From assembly GCA_907165065.1 (NCBI GenBank), contig OU015541.1, positions 15,621,501-15,685,500 of the forward strand: DNA of 64,000 bases. Reading direction: 5' to 3'. Shown piece after piece: positions 13,801 to 23,160 of the stretch. The notes below the pieces were generated by a model, which was not told the DNA's origin, ran no database searches, and saw nothing but the letters and a program-made list of their open reading frames with translations. This DNA is from Caprimulgus europaeus. Its lineage: Eukaryota; Chordata; Aves; Caprimulgiformes; Caprimulgidae. A program made the position numbers and the translations under genes. The number at the start of each line of letters is the position of its first letter. Within the stretch, counting starts at the first letter, position 1.

Positions 13801-16800
13801 TGACAGGAGTTTCTCCCTGCTGGTATTTACACAGGCTGCTTTTGTTAAGTGTGTGTTAAGCATGTCAGCAATTTTGTAAAACTTTGCTCATGATAAGTGC
13901 TCCAAAGCACATTTTTATTTTAAATTTTGATATCACTAAAGAATGCTTCCAGGAAGAGTAGAAGGACTGAAAAAAACATTTCCTGCATTAGACCTGGCAC
14001 ACACTAAATGCAGGACTTCACGTGTCTTTCAAACATACTTTAAAGACACCACCAAGATGGCAAGAATAAATTACATTTTTACAGCAAAGTAAATCAAAAC
14101 ATAACAAAAATCGAAAGGAAGATGCAAGTATGAGGGAAAGGAAGGGTGTTATCTCTCCATACTCCCTGCCATCAGTCTTAACACACTGCCTGAGAGTTTT
14201 GTTTCCTACTTGCTACTCCCACTCATAAGCCACTTTGTTTTCTGAGTTCGTAGCTCTGCAGATCTTCATAATTTTAACCATTTACTTAGAAAATTTAAAC
14301 TTTTACAATCTGTAAGTCAGTTACATCTCACAGTTGAAAACCAGTGCCAGTGTTCCATTCTTGGCAGGCTACCTTTGGGTTACTTGCAATTTTTGTTTTC
14401 CCTATCTCAGCCTCGGACCATAAAACTTACAGTCCTCATGGTTTTTAAAATATATATGTACATATACATAAAACACATGGTAAAGAGAAGTTCAAGCAAC
14501 TACTTAAGACAGCAATTTACCTCAAACTAACTGTTGGGAATAACCAACTTTACTGATAAACTTTTGAAATTCAAAACATCCTTTGCTGTTGAATTTTTCC
14601 TCCCCTCCTTTTCAGCCCCCTCACTACATACACCCCCTTTTTTCAAAGTGCTCACTCACACACTGAAAAACTTCATATGCCACACCCCCTTTTAAAAAAG
14701 TTAACCCCTGTTACTTTCCATGGCTATGTATAAACCAAGACTTCTCATCAGCTTCAATTGCTGAAGTAAAAGTCTCCCAGCTACCACATCTAGCTGAGCC
14801 TAATCACCAACAGCAGCTCCAATCTCCACCTAGAAAGACCCATTAAAACTCTCCCAGTATTTATCTCTCCAGAGAAGCATTTTGTGATTTGTTTTTAAAA
14901 ACTGGAATATTTCATTTTTAGTTTATTATTTATCTAAAATACTCCATCAGTTTCTCTAATATTTGTGTATGGACAGAAAAGCTGCTGCATTAAAACCCGA
15001 TACTCAGAAGCTTCACGAGCTCTGGTAAAATGACGTTACCAGAAGGATCTGCACCAGCATCACTAAACCACACGTCCCCTGCTGGGGGGCAGTTTGGGAC
15101 AGGCACACACAGCCCCTCTCCTAGGATCCATCACTTCCCAAACCTCCCCAAGTTAAAACCTCAAACACTATTGCAGTGGTTCTGAAATATGCCACCTGCA
15201 GCTCAGTGCACCGGCCAGCACCAGCACCTGCAGCTCCAGGGCAGGCGGCAATCGCTCACTGCCCAGCTGCCAGCTGAACCCTCCTCACGAGCAAGATCCA
15301 CGTTCTGCCTCCCACTCACAATTAACCTGGACATACAGCACAGACATCCAGTGAAACTGCAGATTCTTAATCCTCCCAAGCACTAAAACAGAATTTAGTA
15401 TGATTTGACAAGTATTGAAAGCTGCCCACTGAATCTGATGTTATTTTTAGTTGTTGATGTCTGCTGTGGATTATGGTTTTCCTGACTGTTTGAATCTTCT
15501 ACCAGCACTGTCCAACTGGAGTGGATAAAGAATTTCCTGAGGTACTGACACTCCAAATAACGAAACTGATAGGCAAGGGAGAGCTCTTGTAAAGCCTACA
15601 CACAGCTTGGCCTTCAGCGACAGAGGACACTGTCACAAGTCACAGAAAATGGTGCAGTTCTCTCTTTCAAACATTTAGAGCAACAACAGCTGTATCAAAT
15701 CAAAATTCCAGGACAAAAAGTTTCACACTATCAGAGAACTGCAGTGCAGGAATAACCTTCTAGCAACTGCTAATGGGGAGATCCTACAGGAAGGACATTT
15801 CTGAACAGGCACGAGGGTACAATTAGGAAAGCAGAAAAGGAGGTGAAACTCCACACAAGAAGCAGCACTGCAAGACTAACAGCAGCAAAACACCTTGACT
15901 TTCTTCTATTTTATAATAATATAATTTTTTTCTATACTCAGTTTGGTGTTTTTCCAAATTAGAAATCCAAACTTGGAGCACACAGGTGCACCCTGAAAAC
16001 GGGACCATGGGCAGAAAGACAACAGATGTCACTGCTTTAGTCTTAGAGACCTTACAGCAACTAAGAAAATGAACTGAAATACGTTCCAGGATTCTCACAA
16101 TTCCACCACAAACCAAAGTCAGAACCACTTCTAACATTTAAAACATACTGCTCTTCCTTCCAATCCCAGTTTCTATTTTGAGACTACCCATGCAAACACA
16201 AGCAGGGGTTTCCATGCCACACATACATATTCTAAAGCAGTAACAATTCAGAACTTAAAAATGCTTGGAGCAGCTGCTTTTAATGGGATTTTAGGGGTCT
16301 CTGTGTTTAGCATGAGAGGATGTTCACAGTACTGTTCAGAATGCAGACATAAGGCATAACCAACTTTAGATTATTAGATTCCAACATAAGACATGCTGGA
16401 ATTGGGCTCCTCATTTCCCAGGTACGTATACATCTGGGAAGAAGTGTTCTTTGGATCCCAGCAGTGTTTCATCTGCACAGTTCCAGAAGATGACAACAGC
16501 ATAGATGCTGACACCTTACACTTGCTGTATATTAAAAAACCACACTGGTTACTGTTTACTCAACTATCTAATTAATCATCATTCTTCTGACATCAACTAT
16601 CTCGTCACCAAATGATGAGTGTGAGGTAAGGGATTTATTTTACACACTTTAAAACCTTCCATTTATTTGGGGTATTTAAGAGACCCTTATGTGAGGCATT
16701 TTTCTTCAAATTTCTGGTTTGATTCCAGACTGTTTGGGTCATCAGTAGCAGTTCAGACCCTGGGCATTACACTTCCTGAAGAAGGTGGGCTTGTAATCTG

Positions 16801-19228
16801 GTTCCTTAAAAAGGTTATAGTCTAATTTTATAAAGTTTAGATTAGAAACAAAAAGTTATGCATTTTAGAATGGGGGCAGAAGAGAGGGAGGGGATCCAAC
16901 GCCCTAAGCCTTTTCCAGAAAGCACCAGTATCTTTAAATGCTTTCAACTGTTCCAAATCACAAAATTCTACACCAAATACATTTTTAAAATGCAAAACCC
17001 ATTGCATTGCTAAAGCAACAAAAAAGAAATAGGCTGAACCTCCCAACTCTGTGTTTTTATCTGATGCTAACATTAAATGTTTCCACAACTCCCATGACAC
17101 CAGTGACAAGGCCATAACTACATTTGTAAGAAAAATTAAAATACCCTTAGTGCTGCAGTTGCAGCAATTGCCAACCTCAAGGGTTCCCATTTTCTTTCCC
17201 TGAACACTCCCAACACATTCTCACGTTCACAAAACCCCCCAGAGGCAGAGGACTGAGACAACACTTACTTCTTGCTGCGTTCTTCGTGGCCATTGGCACT
17301 GCTCAGTTTGTTCTCATCCTAAGCAGGGTTGATAGAAGAACATCGTGAGGACGAAGTGGAAACATTTCAAGTGGTCAAAGGGTAATGGGAATAGGAATAA
17401 GAAAATACAAAACAAAAATTTTAATACTAAATTACTTGTTTACAGTTTAATATGGAAAGATTTAGAAAATTTAGGTAGGCATGTTTAACCACTTTGCTGC
17501 TTAAATTTAAGCCAGACAATTACAAAATACAAGACTTACATCATTTAAAAGTGTATATTAAATGGTAGATACTTCCTTACATGGTTTAGAGAGCAAGTTA
17601 TCCTGTAGAATTCAGCACTCAAGTGGTTAAATGTTATTTCTATAAAACGTAAGAGGAAGTTTCAGGTTTGTTTGTGCCCCTCTGAGCAGTACCAAGGCTC
17701 TATCTCTGCCTAAGCCCCCGCGGCTGCGCTAGCAGCAGCCACTATGGATCTCCTGTGACCGATGCCATTCCCGAGATCTTCGCTCATTTTCGTTGCAGGG
17801 TTGCAAGAGCTTGATGTCACCTCTGTCACACATCTCGCCCTGAAGCAAACAGGGATTCACACTGCTTTAGTAACGTCGGCTCCCAAGAAAGTCATCAATA
17901 ATCCACCAGTCCAGCCTAAACATTCCCTATTTCCATACCTGTTTACATGGAAAATATCCATGTTAAACCAGGACACAAGAATTGCAACATAACAATTTAC
18001 AAATTTCTCTGCAAGACTTTAACGTAACTGCTAAATATTACATAGACTAAACATACCACTTAAAACTTACAAATGCTCATCCAAAATTCATGACATGGTT
18101 GTAATAAACACTGCAGAATAGACTAACAATAGCTGCTAGGAAATTGCTATACTTGCTTTACAGTTTAATCACATCAGTTACAGCAAAAGTACAATTGCTA
18201 AGTGACTTAAACTTAATGTACATTTCTTGCAAAACCAGTGCTACAGCATGCATAACGTTAACACTTCACCATCATCTGGTGAAAACAAAAAAAAGACAGT
18301 ATTCATTTGCTGCTGGCTTAGGTAAAAGACATCACTGTGCTAACTGATCAAAATTTTGCATAAAAATTCACATTTCCTAATTAAACAACTAGGACAGAAG
18401 AGTACAAGAGCTGATTTTAGAATGACACCGCAGACTGTGATACTGTCTTTTACTCCTAAGAACATTCTATTCAGGGATCCAAGAATTCCTGTTAATTCCT
18501 TCACTCAGCAATTAATTTCCATCAGCCCTGTTAAAAGATTAACTGCCACCAGTCTTCTGTGTTAAAAGCAAGTCTCACTCTTCTTGCACCGAGCAGACTG
18601 TTCAAACATTTACTTGCCATGGGGCTGGTGAAAAGGTTATTCTTGGAACCCTGCTGTTTTCCCAAACCACTGCATTCACCTTGTTGCTATACCAAACTGG
18701 ACCTGGCAATTTTAGGAGAGGTTTTTAGTTTCTTGGGGGGTTTTTTTGTTTGTTTGTTTTGGGTGGGTTGGTTGTTTAGGGGTATTTTGTTTGTTTGTTT
18801 TGATGGGTTTTGGGTGGTTTTTTGTTTTGTTTTTTTTAAACCTAGGGGACCACGGTACAGCGATACGTCACTCAATTACTACCTTATGATTGACAGTTCA
18901 CACTGGAATCAAAGGTGAATTCATGGGAGTAGAGGTGAGATATCGTTAGGCAAGTCTACAAAGAGAGATAGATGGGCATTTATTCATCACGCTGAAGTGA
19001 AACTACTGCACAATATCATCACATTAACAGTATATATTTACTTGTAAGTTACATGTAATGCATCTCCAGTAAGATAAATCATGAGGGCTCCAGGGATGTT
19101 AGTTTACAGTTCAGCAGTAGTTTCAAGAATAATGCTAAATTAAGGTAACCAGGACCTCACTGGCACGTGTTTCTCACCTTCTTGTAAGGAGCTTCAAGCA
19201 TTGCTTCAATATCAATATCATCGGCCAT
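1771..19228 (-). CDS. RBM39: RBM39 (CAPER-alpha), coding span of 11 exons, C-terminus outside window
   Basis: RBM39 is a nuclear SR-like RNA-binding protein that acts in 3' splice-site recognition and as a coactivator of nuclear receptors and AP-1. Eleven coding exons on the minus strand splice in phase to 1,174 nt, which is 391 codons plus 1 nt. Domain order is: an acidic start (MADDIDIEAMLEAPYKK); an Arg-Ser-rich domain (about residues 35-137); RRM1 with RNP2 TVFCMQL (154-160) and RNP1 KGIAYVEF (194-201); RRM2 with RNP2 LYVGSL (252-257) and RNP1 KGYGFITF (291-298); and a linker ending GSLAFGAVA. Human RBM39 has 530 residues, so about 139 residues including the C-terminal UHM are missing at the left edge. 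Residue numbers match human at M265, G268, E271 and P272, which supports full inclusion of every upstream exon. The paralog RBM23 is less likely given near-identity to RBM39 throughout. Exons are listed separately below. Confidence 0.97.
2053..2257 (-). CDS. RBM39: RBM39 exon 11 (residues 298-366), second half of RRM2
   Basis: The 205-nt exon begins FSDSECAKKALEQLNG and ends GRLQLMARLAE. It supplies the last residue of RNP1 (Phe298), the second helix and last strand of RRM2, and the start of the Ser/Asp-rich linker. The acceptor is aatctacag|TTCTCAG and the donor GCAGAAG|GTATGTG. Confidence 0.96.
3052..3203. repeat. 19-bp tandem array, 8 units
   Basis: Units of the form GTAAGCTATAGAACTACAA begin at 3,052, 3,071, 3,090, 3,109, 3,128, 3,147, 3,166 and 3,185. 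The inner units are identical; the outer ones have single changes (GCTGT, GTGAG, GAGCT). The array lies in RBM39 intron 10, starting about 50 bp past the exon 10 donor. Confidence 0.95.
3256..3321 (-). CDS. RBM39: RBM39 exon 10 (residues 276-297), RRM2 core
   Basis: The 66-nt exon (22 codons, phase 0 at both ends) encodes IESIQLMMDSETGRSKGYGF then IT. It carries most of the RRM2 RNP1 motif KGYGFITF, whose final F is in the next exon. The acceptor is atttttag|ATTGAAAG and the donor ATTACG|GTATGA. A 19-bp tandem array starts about 50 bp past the donor, within the following intron. Confidence 0.96.
4931..5068 (-). CDS. RBM39: RBM39 exon 9 (residues 230-275), start of RRM2 with degron helix
   Basis: The 138-nt exon (46 codons, phase 0) begins AEKNRAAAMANNLQKGSAGP and ends EDMLRGIFEPFGR. 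It contains RRM2 RNP2 (LYVGSL) and the first helix of RRM2. In human RBM39 that helix is the surface contacted by DCAF15 and aryl sulfonamides, and the contact residues M265, G268, E271 and P272 are all present here. The acceptor is ttccttag|GCAGAGAAG and the donor GGCAGG|GTAAAT. Confidence 0.97.
5624..5776 (-). CDS. RBM39: RBM39 exon 8 (residues 179-229), second half of RRM1
   Basis: The 153-nt exon (51 codons, phase 0) encodes VRDVRMISDRNSRRSKGIAY followed by VEFVDVSSVPLAIGLTGQRV and LGVPIIVQASQ. RNP1 of RRM1 is KGIAYVEF. The acceptor is aacctccag|GTGCGCG and the donor GCATCGCAG|GTAAGG. Confidence 0.97.
6196..6357. repeat. 82-bp tandem duplication in RBM39 intron 7
   Basis: Copy one (6,196-6,277) and copy two (from 6,278) both begin GCTGAACAA and end CATTCCCCCTT. 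I see one clear internal difference (AAGG versus AATG) and a change at the far junction. Near-identity implies a recent duplication. It starts about 115 bp past the exon 7 donor on the minus strand. Confidence 0.95.
6472..6589 (-). CDS. RBM39: RBM39 exon 7 (residues 139-178), start of RRM1
   Basis: The 118-nt exon completes a split Arg codon, then encodes EPIDNLTPEERDARTVFCMQ and LAARIRPRDLEEFFSTVGK. RNP2 of RRM1 is TVFCMQL. The acceptor is ctctttgcag|AGAACC and the donor GGGAAG|GTAATG. The intron downstream of the donor contains a near-perfect 82-bp tandem duplication. Confidence 0.97.
7338..7366. repeat. (TTTA)n microsatellite
   Basis: About six repeats of TTTA in RBM39 intron 6, followed by a T-rich end. 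Confidence 0.85.
7986..8039 (-). CDS. RBM39: RBM39 exon 6 (residues 121-139), end of RS domain
   Basis: The 54-nt exon encodes RRRSRSKSPFRKDKSPVR, with the last Arg codon split. Its first base C completes Ser (AGC) after exon 5 or Tyr (TAC) if exon 5 is skipped, so both splice forms stay in frame. The acceptor is cttcatag|CAGACGG and the donor CTGTTAG|GTAGGA. Confidence 0.94.
   Translation of the reverse strand, partial: QTALQKQKSLQKRQEPC
8144..8209 (-). CDS. RBM39: RBM39 exon 5 (residues 99-121), in-frame cassette exon
   Basis: The 66-nt exon encodes SGPKFNSAIRGKIGLPHSIK then L, matching the segment between the two RS stretches of the longest human isoform. The acceptor is tgccgtag|TTCTGG and the donor AAATTAAG|GTTTCT. 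Both sites look weak: the polypyrimidine tract is interrupted and the donor is GTTTCT. A length of 66 nt and matching phases make it skippable without a frameshift. Confidence 0.93.
8210..13517 (-). other. RBM39 intron 4 (5.3 kb), no gene seen
   Basis: AT-rich intron between the RS-domain exon and the cassette exon. Short A and T runs are common (for example about 9,465-9,545 and 10,020-10,085). The ORFs present are short and unlike known proteins. I found no recognisable mobile element. Confidence 0.6.
13518..13712 (-). CDS. RBM39: RBM39 exon 4 (residues 34-99), RS domain
   Basis: The 195-nt exon encodes a run of Arg-Ser, Arg-Asp and Lys-Glu-Arg repeats starting RKKSKSRSRSHDRKRSRSKE and ending RRFRGRYRSP. 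RS domains mediate nuclear-speckle targeting and contacts with other splicing factors, and are targets of SR protein kinases. The acceptor is ttctttctcag|GAGAAAA and the donor AGTCCCTA|GTAGGT. The exon ends with TA of a Tyr codon, which is completed by T (exon 5) or C (exon 6). Confidence 0.96.
13713..17268 (-). other. RBM39 intron 3 (3.6 kb), no gene seen
   Basis: AT-rich intron. A (TA)n-like short tract lies near 14,450-14,470. No exon or repeat family recognised. Confidence 0.6.
17269..17318 (-). CDS. RBM39: RBM39 exon 3 (residues 18-34)
   Basis: The 50-nt exon encodes DENKLSSANGHEERSK plus two bases of the next Lys codon. The acceptor is accctgcttag|GATGAG and the donor AGCAAGAA|GTAAGTG, a full consensus. 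Inclusion of the candidate poison exon upstream in intron 2 would place a stop codon before this exon. Confidence 0.96.
17693..17839 (-). other. RBM39: Candidate RBM39 poison exon in intron 2
   Basis: Inside intron 2, a good acceptor (tgtttgcttcag|GGCGAG, first exon base 17,839) opens a segment that, read in phase from exon 2, gives GEMCDRGDIKLLQ and continues to a TAG at 17,731-17,729. Inclusion would therefore truncate RBM39 after about 53 residues and should trigger NMD. The right boundary is uncertain; 17,693 uses a moderate donor (CCTTG|GTACTG). From knowledge of the family, RBM39 autoregulates through a conserved poison exon between coding exons 2 and 3, and this segment sits in the matching place. 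It is GC-richer than the surrounding intron. It could instead be a cryptic exon. Confidence 0.5.
18720..18840. repeat. T/G-rich low-complexity tract
   Basis: Runs of GTTT and TTTTGGG with almost no C on the plus strand (so A/C-rich in the RBM39 transcript), in intron 2 about 340 bp downstream of exon 2. The transcript strand carries long stretches of the CAAAC/AACC type. Confidence 0.7.
19178..19228 (-). CDS. RBM39: RBM39 exon 2, initiator segment (residues 1-17)
   Basis: This is the coding part of exon 2. It encodes MADDIDIEAMLEAPYKK and ends in phase 0 at AAGAAG|GTGAGAA. The start codon has the context GGAAAATGGCC (A at -3, G at +4). The exon itself extends to 19,240, with acceptor tttctttcag|GTATCC and 12 nt of 5'UTR before the ATG. 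The residues match the amino terminus of human RBM39 exactly. Confidence 0.97.
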
Positions 19229-19240
19229 TTTCCAGGATAC

Positions 19241-22200
19241 CTGAAAGAAGAAACAAAATCCACCTGAGATGGAAAACTCCCTCGTGCTTCATATTCCAAA
19301 GGCTTTTGCTTCAGAGGCCATCGCTGCCACTGGCTGGAATTCCCAGAGCAGTGTCTCAGAAGACATTTCCAACAGGAACTGGACTGAAGCTTTGCCCAGG
19401 GAGACGATAAAGAATGTGACACAAAGCAATGACAGCAGCGAACACAACGGCACTGAACACAATTAGCCACTGGAAACCCCAGAGGTATCCACAGATGGAC
19501 TTCACACAAAGAGCACAGATGATTTATGGCACACACACAGGTCTGGTGGCCATCTTGAGAAGCTCTGGAGCTTGAGCAAAGGGCTCCAGAGAGAACACGT
19601 TCCTGGCATTTGCTGCCCTCACATTTACTCAGCTTAAAGCAACGTTATCATCCCTTAAGGAACGCAGCCTCTTGCACAATGAGGCCACACAAGAAACAAT
19701 GATGATTCAGGCATTAGGAGCTACTAAAGCTGCAGAAGATCCATCCAGTCCAGAACTTCAGGTTTCAGACAAAAAGATCCACCCTGCCATCTAACTCTAC
19801 TCACCACTAACTTTTTTTTTTTTAACTGTTCCTGTTATTTTTCAGCTTCAAGCCCCGAGTACAATTGTGTGCTGCTCATACTCAGAACCCCTCTGACGTT
19901 TGATTTCCCTTCCCCACACAGGTGACACCATCAAGAACCTCTCAAAACTCTGCATGAGAGAGACTCAACTTCCTCAAATCTCAACAGAACAGTTACTCTC
20001 TCTCTTTTCCTTTCTTAAGCTCCAAAGTGGCCAGGCCTCTCAATCCAAGTCAGACAGCCCAAGGGTGAAGCTTTTCCTGCATGTGCACCACAAATGCAGT
20101 GCTACCACATGGACATCCCACCACACAGGTTCATTCTCACACCCGGGCTCCAGGCACTGCTGCAGGAGCTGTGCTGGCACCATGAAATCACAACATGTCC
20201 AGGTGCTTTAAGCTGTTTACCCATACCTGAGAACATCACGCCAGAGCTGCCCCACCCACATCTGACCAAGGATAAAGCACAACCCTGCAGCGTTATCAGA
20301 GCACTGGAAGCTCATCCTCAGTTACCCAACCGAGGCACACTGACCTCATTGCCGAGTCACTGACACAGGGCCACAGTGCCACCACTGACAAATATGATCA
20401 CTCCTAGTTTATGTGCCACGGCTCAGTTCTACTTTTGACTACAGCACTGACATTCAGCTTTCCAAGCCGCCTACATACACGTACACGATTAAACCCACCG
20501 CTGCTCTGCCAGTATCTGGGATGAACAAGTACCTCGGTGTGATCAAGGACCATGAAAAGCACCAGGCCAAGAAAATTCCCCCTGGTGCCAACTCCCACCC
20601 CCAATGATACTTCCAGGAGTGTAATTCAGGGAACATACCCAGCTACACCTGGGCTGGGATTCCCCATCCTGAAGAGGGCTGGCCAAAGAGGGGGGGTGGG
20701 GGCCACAACAGGGACCACCAAATCATGAGGGACATGGAAAAGTGATCAGGGAAGGATCAGTGCAGCCACCCCAGGAACACCAGTGAATGAACCACCAGCC
20801 CTGGGGGCTCAACACAAAGCTCCTTATTCACAGAGCACCAAGCTGTGGAATTCACTGTCACACAGCACTGCCACACCAACAAAGGAAAAACAAAACCACA
20901 TGCACTGGTCAAAAAACCCCAAACAAAACAGCACAAAAGTTTACAGAAAAAGCTTTTCATTAAATAAAGCCAGGCCTTGTGACCCTGAAGCACAACCAGC
21001 TGACAACCAGGAGCACAGAGAGAGAAGCATCACTGCACCATGGCCCTGTTCCTGTTCTTTCTTGGGCATTTACTGCTGGCCACTGTCACAGACCAGGTCC
21101 TGAGTTCCAGGGACCTTTGGTCTCCCCCGTGTGAGCTGTGCCCTTTGTACTCTGTGCAAAACACTTCCACTGCCAGAACACCGTGGTTTCATCAGAATAC
21201 CTTCTAGTCACCTGACATCGACTTTGCCTTTCATGCAATGACGCCATGTATAAAGGTATTCTTAAAAAAAAAAAAATTAAGTGTGCTTATTAATTTCAAA
21301 TTACTAGAAAATCATGACAGATTTTCAAGTATCTGTCCTTAGACACTGAAAAACTCAAAGTAATTTTCATAAAAGCCTTTCAGCTTGCTCAAAAAAGCTG
21401 CATATGCCTGACATCTCTGGAGAGAAAAATCCAAAACAAACAAAAAATCCAACAGCAACAAGGAAACACCTGAAACAAAAACAAACACGGAATGAACTAC
21501 ACTCGAAACTCTGTGGGCCTACAGAAAACCTAAAGGGAAATGGAATCTACTGCTCCCGATCTAGCCAGCGTTTCCAAGGCAGATTCCAGCTCTTTTTGCT
21601 GTGTTACACACTGTTTACAAACGTCCTCTCTTCGAAGTTATTTGCTTTGGAAATTCCAAGAAATTCCAATTCCGCTCTTGCTTTACAAAGAGCCTCCCGG
21701 GAAAGCGCCAGGAAAGCACAGAGAGAGGCCGCGGCCGCCTCGGGAGGGGAGCTGAGCTCCCAAGCAGTGCTCAGCGGGGTCCCCCCGCACCCTCCACGCA
21801 CTCCCAGCGCCATCAGAACTGAACGGGCCCCGGTTCTCAACCAGCCCGTCTCGTTCCGCCGGGACCCCGAGCCGCTCCGAGCGCCCCACCCTCCAGAGCC
21901 CGTCGGTCCCTGCGCGCACCGGCGGCCGAGCCCCGGGAACCGCCCGCGGTCCTCCCCCGCCTCGCCTCCCAACGTAAACAGCCCCGGGGCCGCTCCCCGC
22001 CGCTCCGCCCGGGCCCTGTCGGCTCCGGCCGCAGCCCCGCACCGGTCACTCCGCACAGCGCCATCGTGGGGGTAGTCGGGGAGGGACAACGCCGCGGCGG
22101 GGACAGCCAGACCCGCCCGCTACGTGGCCATAGGAACGGGCACACCGCGAACGGCCAGGCCGCGGCCTCGGGGAGGGGAAGGCCTGCCGGGCACTCCGGC

Positions 22201-22404
22201 CCCGGAAAGGCGCAGGGTGGACACCGGCGGGGAGGCCAGCCGGTGGGCGAGGGACGGGGCCGCCCAGCCCGAGAGAGGCGGCGGCCATGGCGGCGGGAGG
22301 GGCACAGGCCGCTTGGGCCTCCCGCAGGCCCGGGCCACGGCGCCCCGCGGGCCAGGCCACGGCTCGCCCAGCGGCGCGGTCCGGTCCCCGTGCTCGGCAG
22401 TTAC
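19241..22404 (-). other. RBM39 intron 1 (3.2 kb)
   Basis: Intron between the untranslated first exon and the start-codon exon. It is AT-rich to about 21,700, then enters the CpG island. A short A12 run is at about 21,265-21,276. No internal gene seen. Confidence 0.6.
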
Positions 22405-22700
22405 CTGCGCCGCGGGCGGGTGCTGTCCTCGTTCGGGCGCCCGGGGTGCAGCGGCGGCTCCCGGTTCCTGCGCTGGCTGCGCTGGCGGTGGGGGAGGGGC
22501 TCGGGGGCTCCGGAGCCCTCCGCAGGCGTCCAAAGCTCAGATGGATGGGGCCGCTCGGCCAGCCCCGCGGCGGCAGGCGGCGAGGGGCAGCGCGACCGTG
22601 GCGGGCGGTCCCCGGACCCGGGCTGGGCCCCGGCTCTGGCCCCAGCGGCTGCTCCCCGAAATGGCGGCGCCGCGTCTCGCTGCTCGCAGGCTCCGCGCAA
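22405..22700 (-). other. RBM39: RBM39 non-coding exon 1 (5'UTR), approximate 5' end
   Basis: A consensus 5' splice site GCGCAG|GTAACT at 22,405/22,404 on the minus strand lies in a CpG island. It is in the place expected for the untranslated first exon that splices to exon 2 at 19,240, and intron 1 would be 22,404-19,241. The transcription start is not visible, so 22,700 is a guess. A YY1-type sequence (AAATGGCGGC, plus strand 22,659-22,668) is near the expected start. Long ORFs across this area come from GC-rich composition and are not called as genes. Confidence 0.6.
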
Positions 22701-22734
22701 CGGCACGGGGGTGCCCAGCGCGCGGCGCAGGGGC

Positions 22735-22744
22735 TCTCGCGAGA
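22735..22744. promoter_or_regulatory. TCTCGCGAGA promoter element 1
   Basis: Perfect palindrome TCTCGCGAGA. This motif is a known core element of CpG-island, often bidirectional, TATA-less vertebrate promoters. It is the closest perfect copy to the expected RBM39 start. Confidence 0.75.
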
Positions 22745-22785
22745 CTCAGGGGCAGACAAGGCCCCGCGCGCCCGCGCCCGCCGCC

Positions 22786-22795
22786 TCTCGCGAGA
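22786..22795. promoter_or_regulatory. TCTCGCGAGA promoter element 2
   Basis: Second perfect palindrome TCTCGCGAGA, 51 bp from the first. Confidence 0.75.
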
Positions 22796-22823
22796 CATCG
22801 CGCCCGGAAGCGGAGGCTCAACC

Positions 22824-22833
22824 GCTCGCGAGA
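22824..22833. promoter_or_regulatory. TCTCGCGAGA-like promoter element 3
   Basis: GCTCGCGAGA, one mismatch to the palindrome, 38 bp after the second copy. Confidence 0.55.
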
Positions 22834-22871
22834 CTTGGACAGACGGGTGGGGCCGTCACGCGCCTCAGCGC

Positions 22872-22881
22872 TCTCGCGAGA
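22872..22881. promoter_or_regulatory. TCTCGCGAGA promoter element 4
   Basis: Third perfect palindrome TCTCGCGAGA, followed closely by another CTCGCG half. The four elements span under 150 bp and lie just upstream of RBM39 on its strand. Confidence 0.75.
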
Positions 22882-23160
22882 GCTCGCGCGCTCGGCTGGG
22901 GCGCGGCAGCCGGGTCAAAGGTCACCCCGGGGGACACCCCCTACCCCCCCCCCCTCCGGGTGGCTGCGGCCTTAACCCGGCCCGGGACCCCCCGGGACCC
23001 CCGCGGTCGGGCCGGGTGGGCCCGTGGGCTCGGAGCCGCCGTTCCGCCCCTGTCCGGGCACAGCCGCATGCCGGACCCTTCGGGCGCTCCCGGGGCCTCC
23101 TGCCAGACTCCTCGCGGCCCCTCCCCGGTGTTCTCCCTGGGCAGGCTCTGCCCGGGCCGT

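Larger units (their letters stand above)
21700..23160. promoter_or_regulatory. CpG island at the RBM39 promoter
   Basis: Sequence changes abruptly from AT-rich intron to very GC- and CpG-rich DNA near 21,700 and back near 23,160. It contains the RBM39 first-exon donor, two YY1-like ATGGCGGC motifs (about 22,281-22,294 and 22,659-22,668), and the TCTCGCGAGA cluster. No TATA box was seen in a sensible position, as is usual for housekeeping genes. Confidence 0.8.

Noticed and set aside
22281-22300. ATGGCGGCGGG on the plus strand as a divergent protein start
   Set aside because: It is a YY1-like GCCATGGCGG sequence in the CpG island, and the downstream frame is low complexity with no homologous exon.
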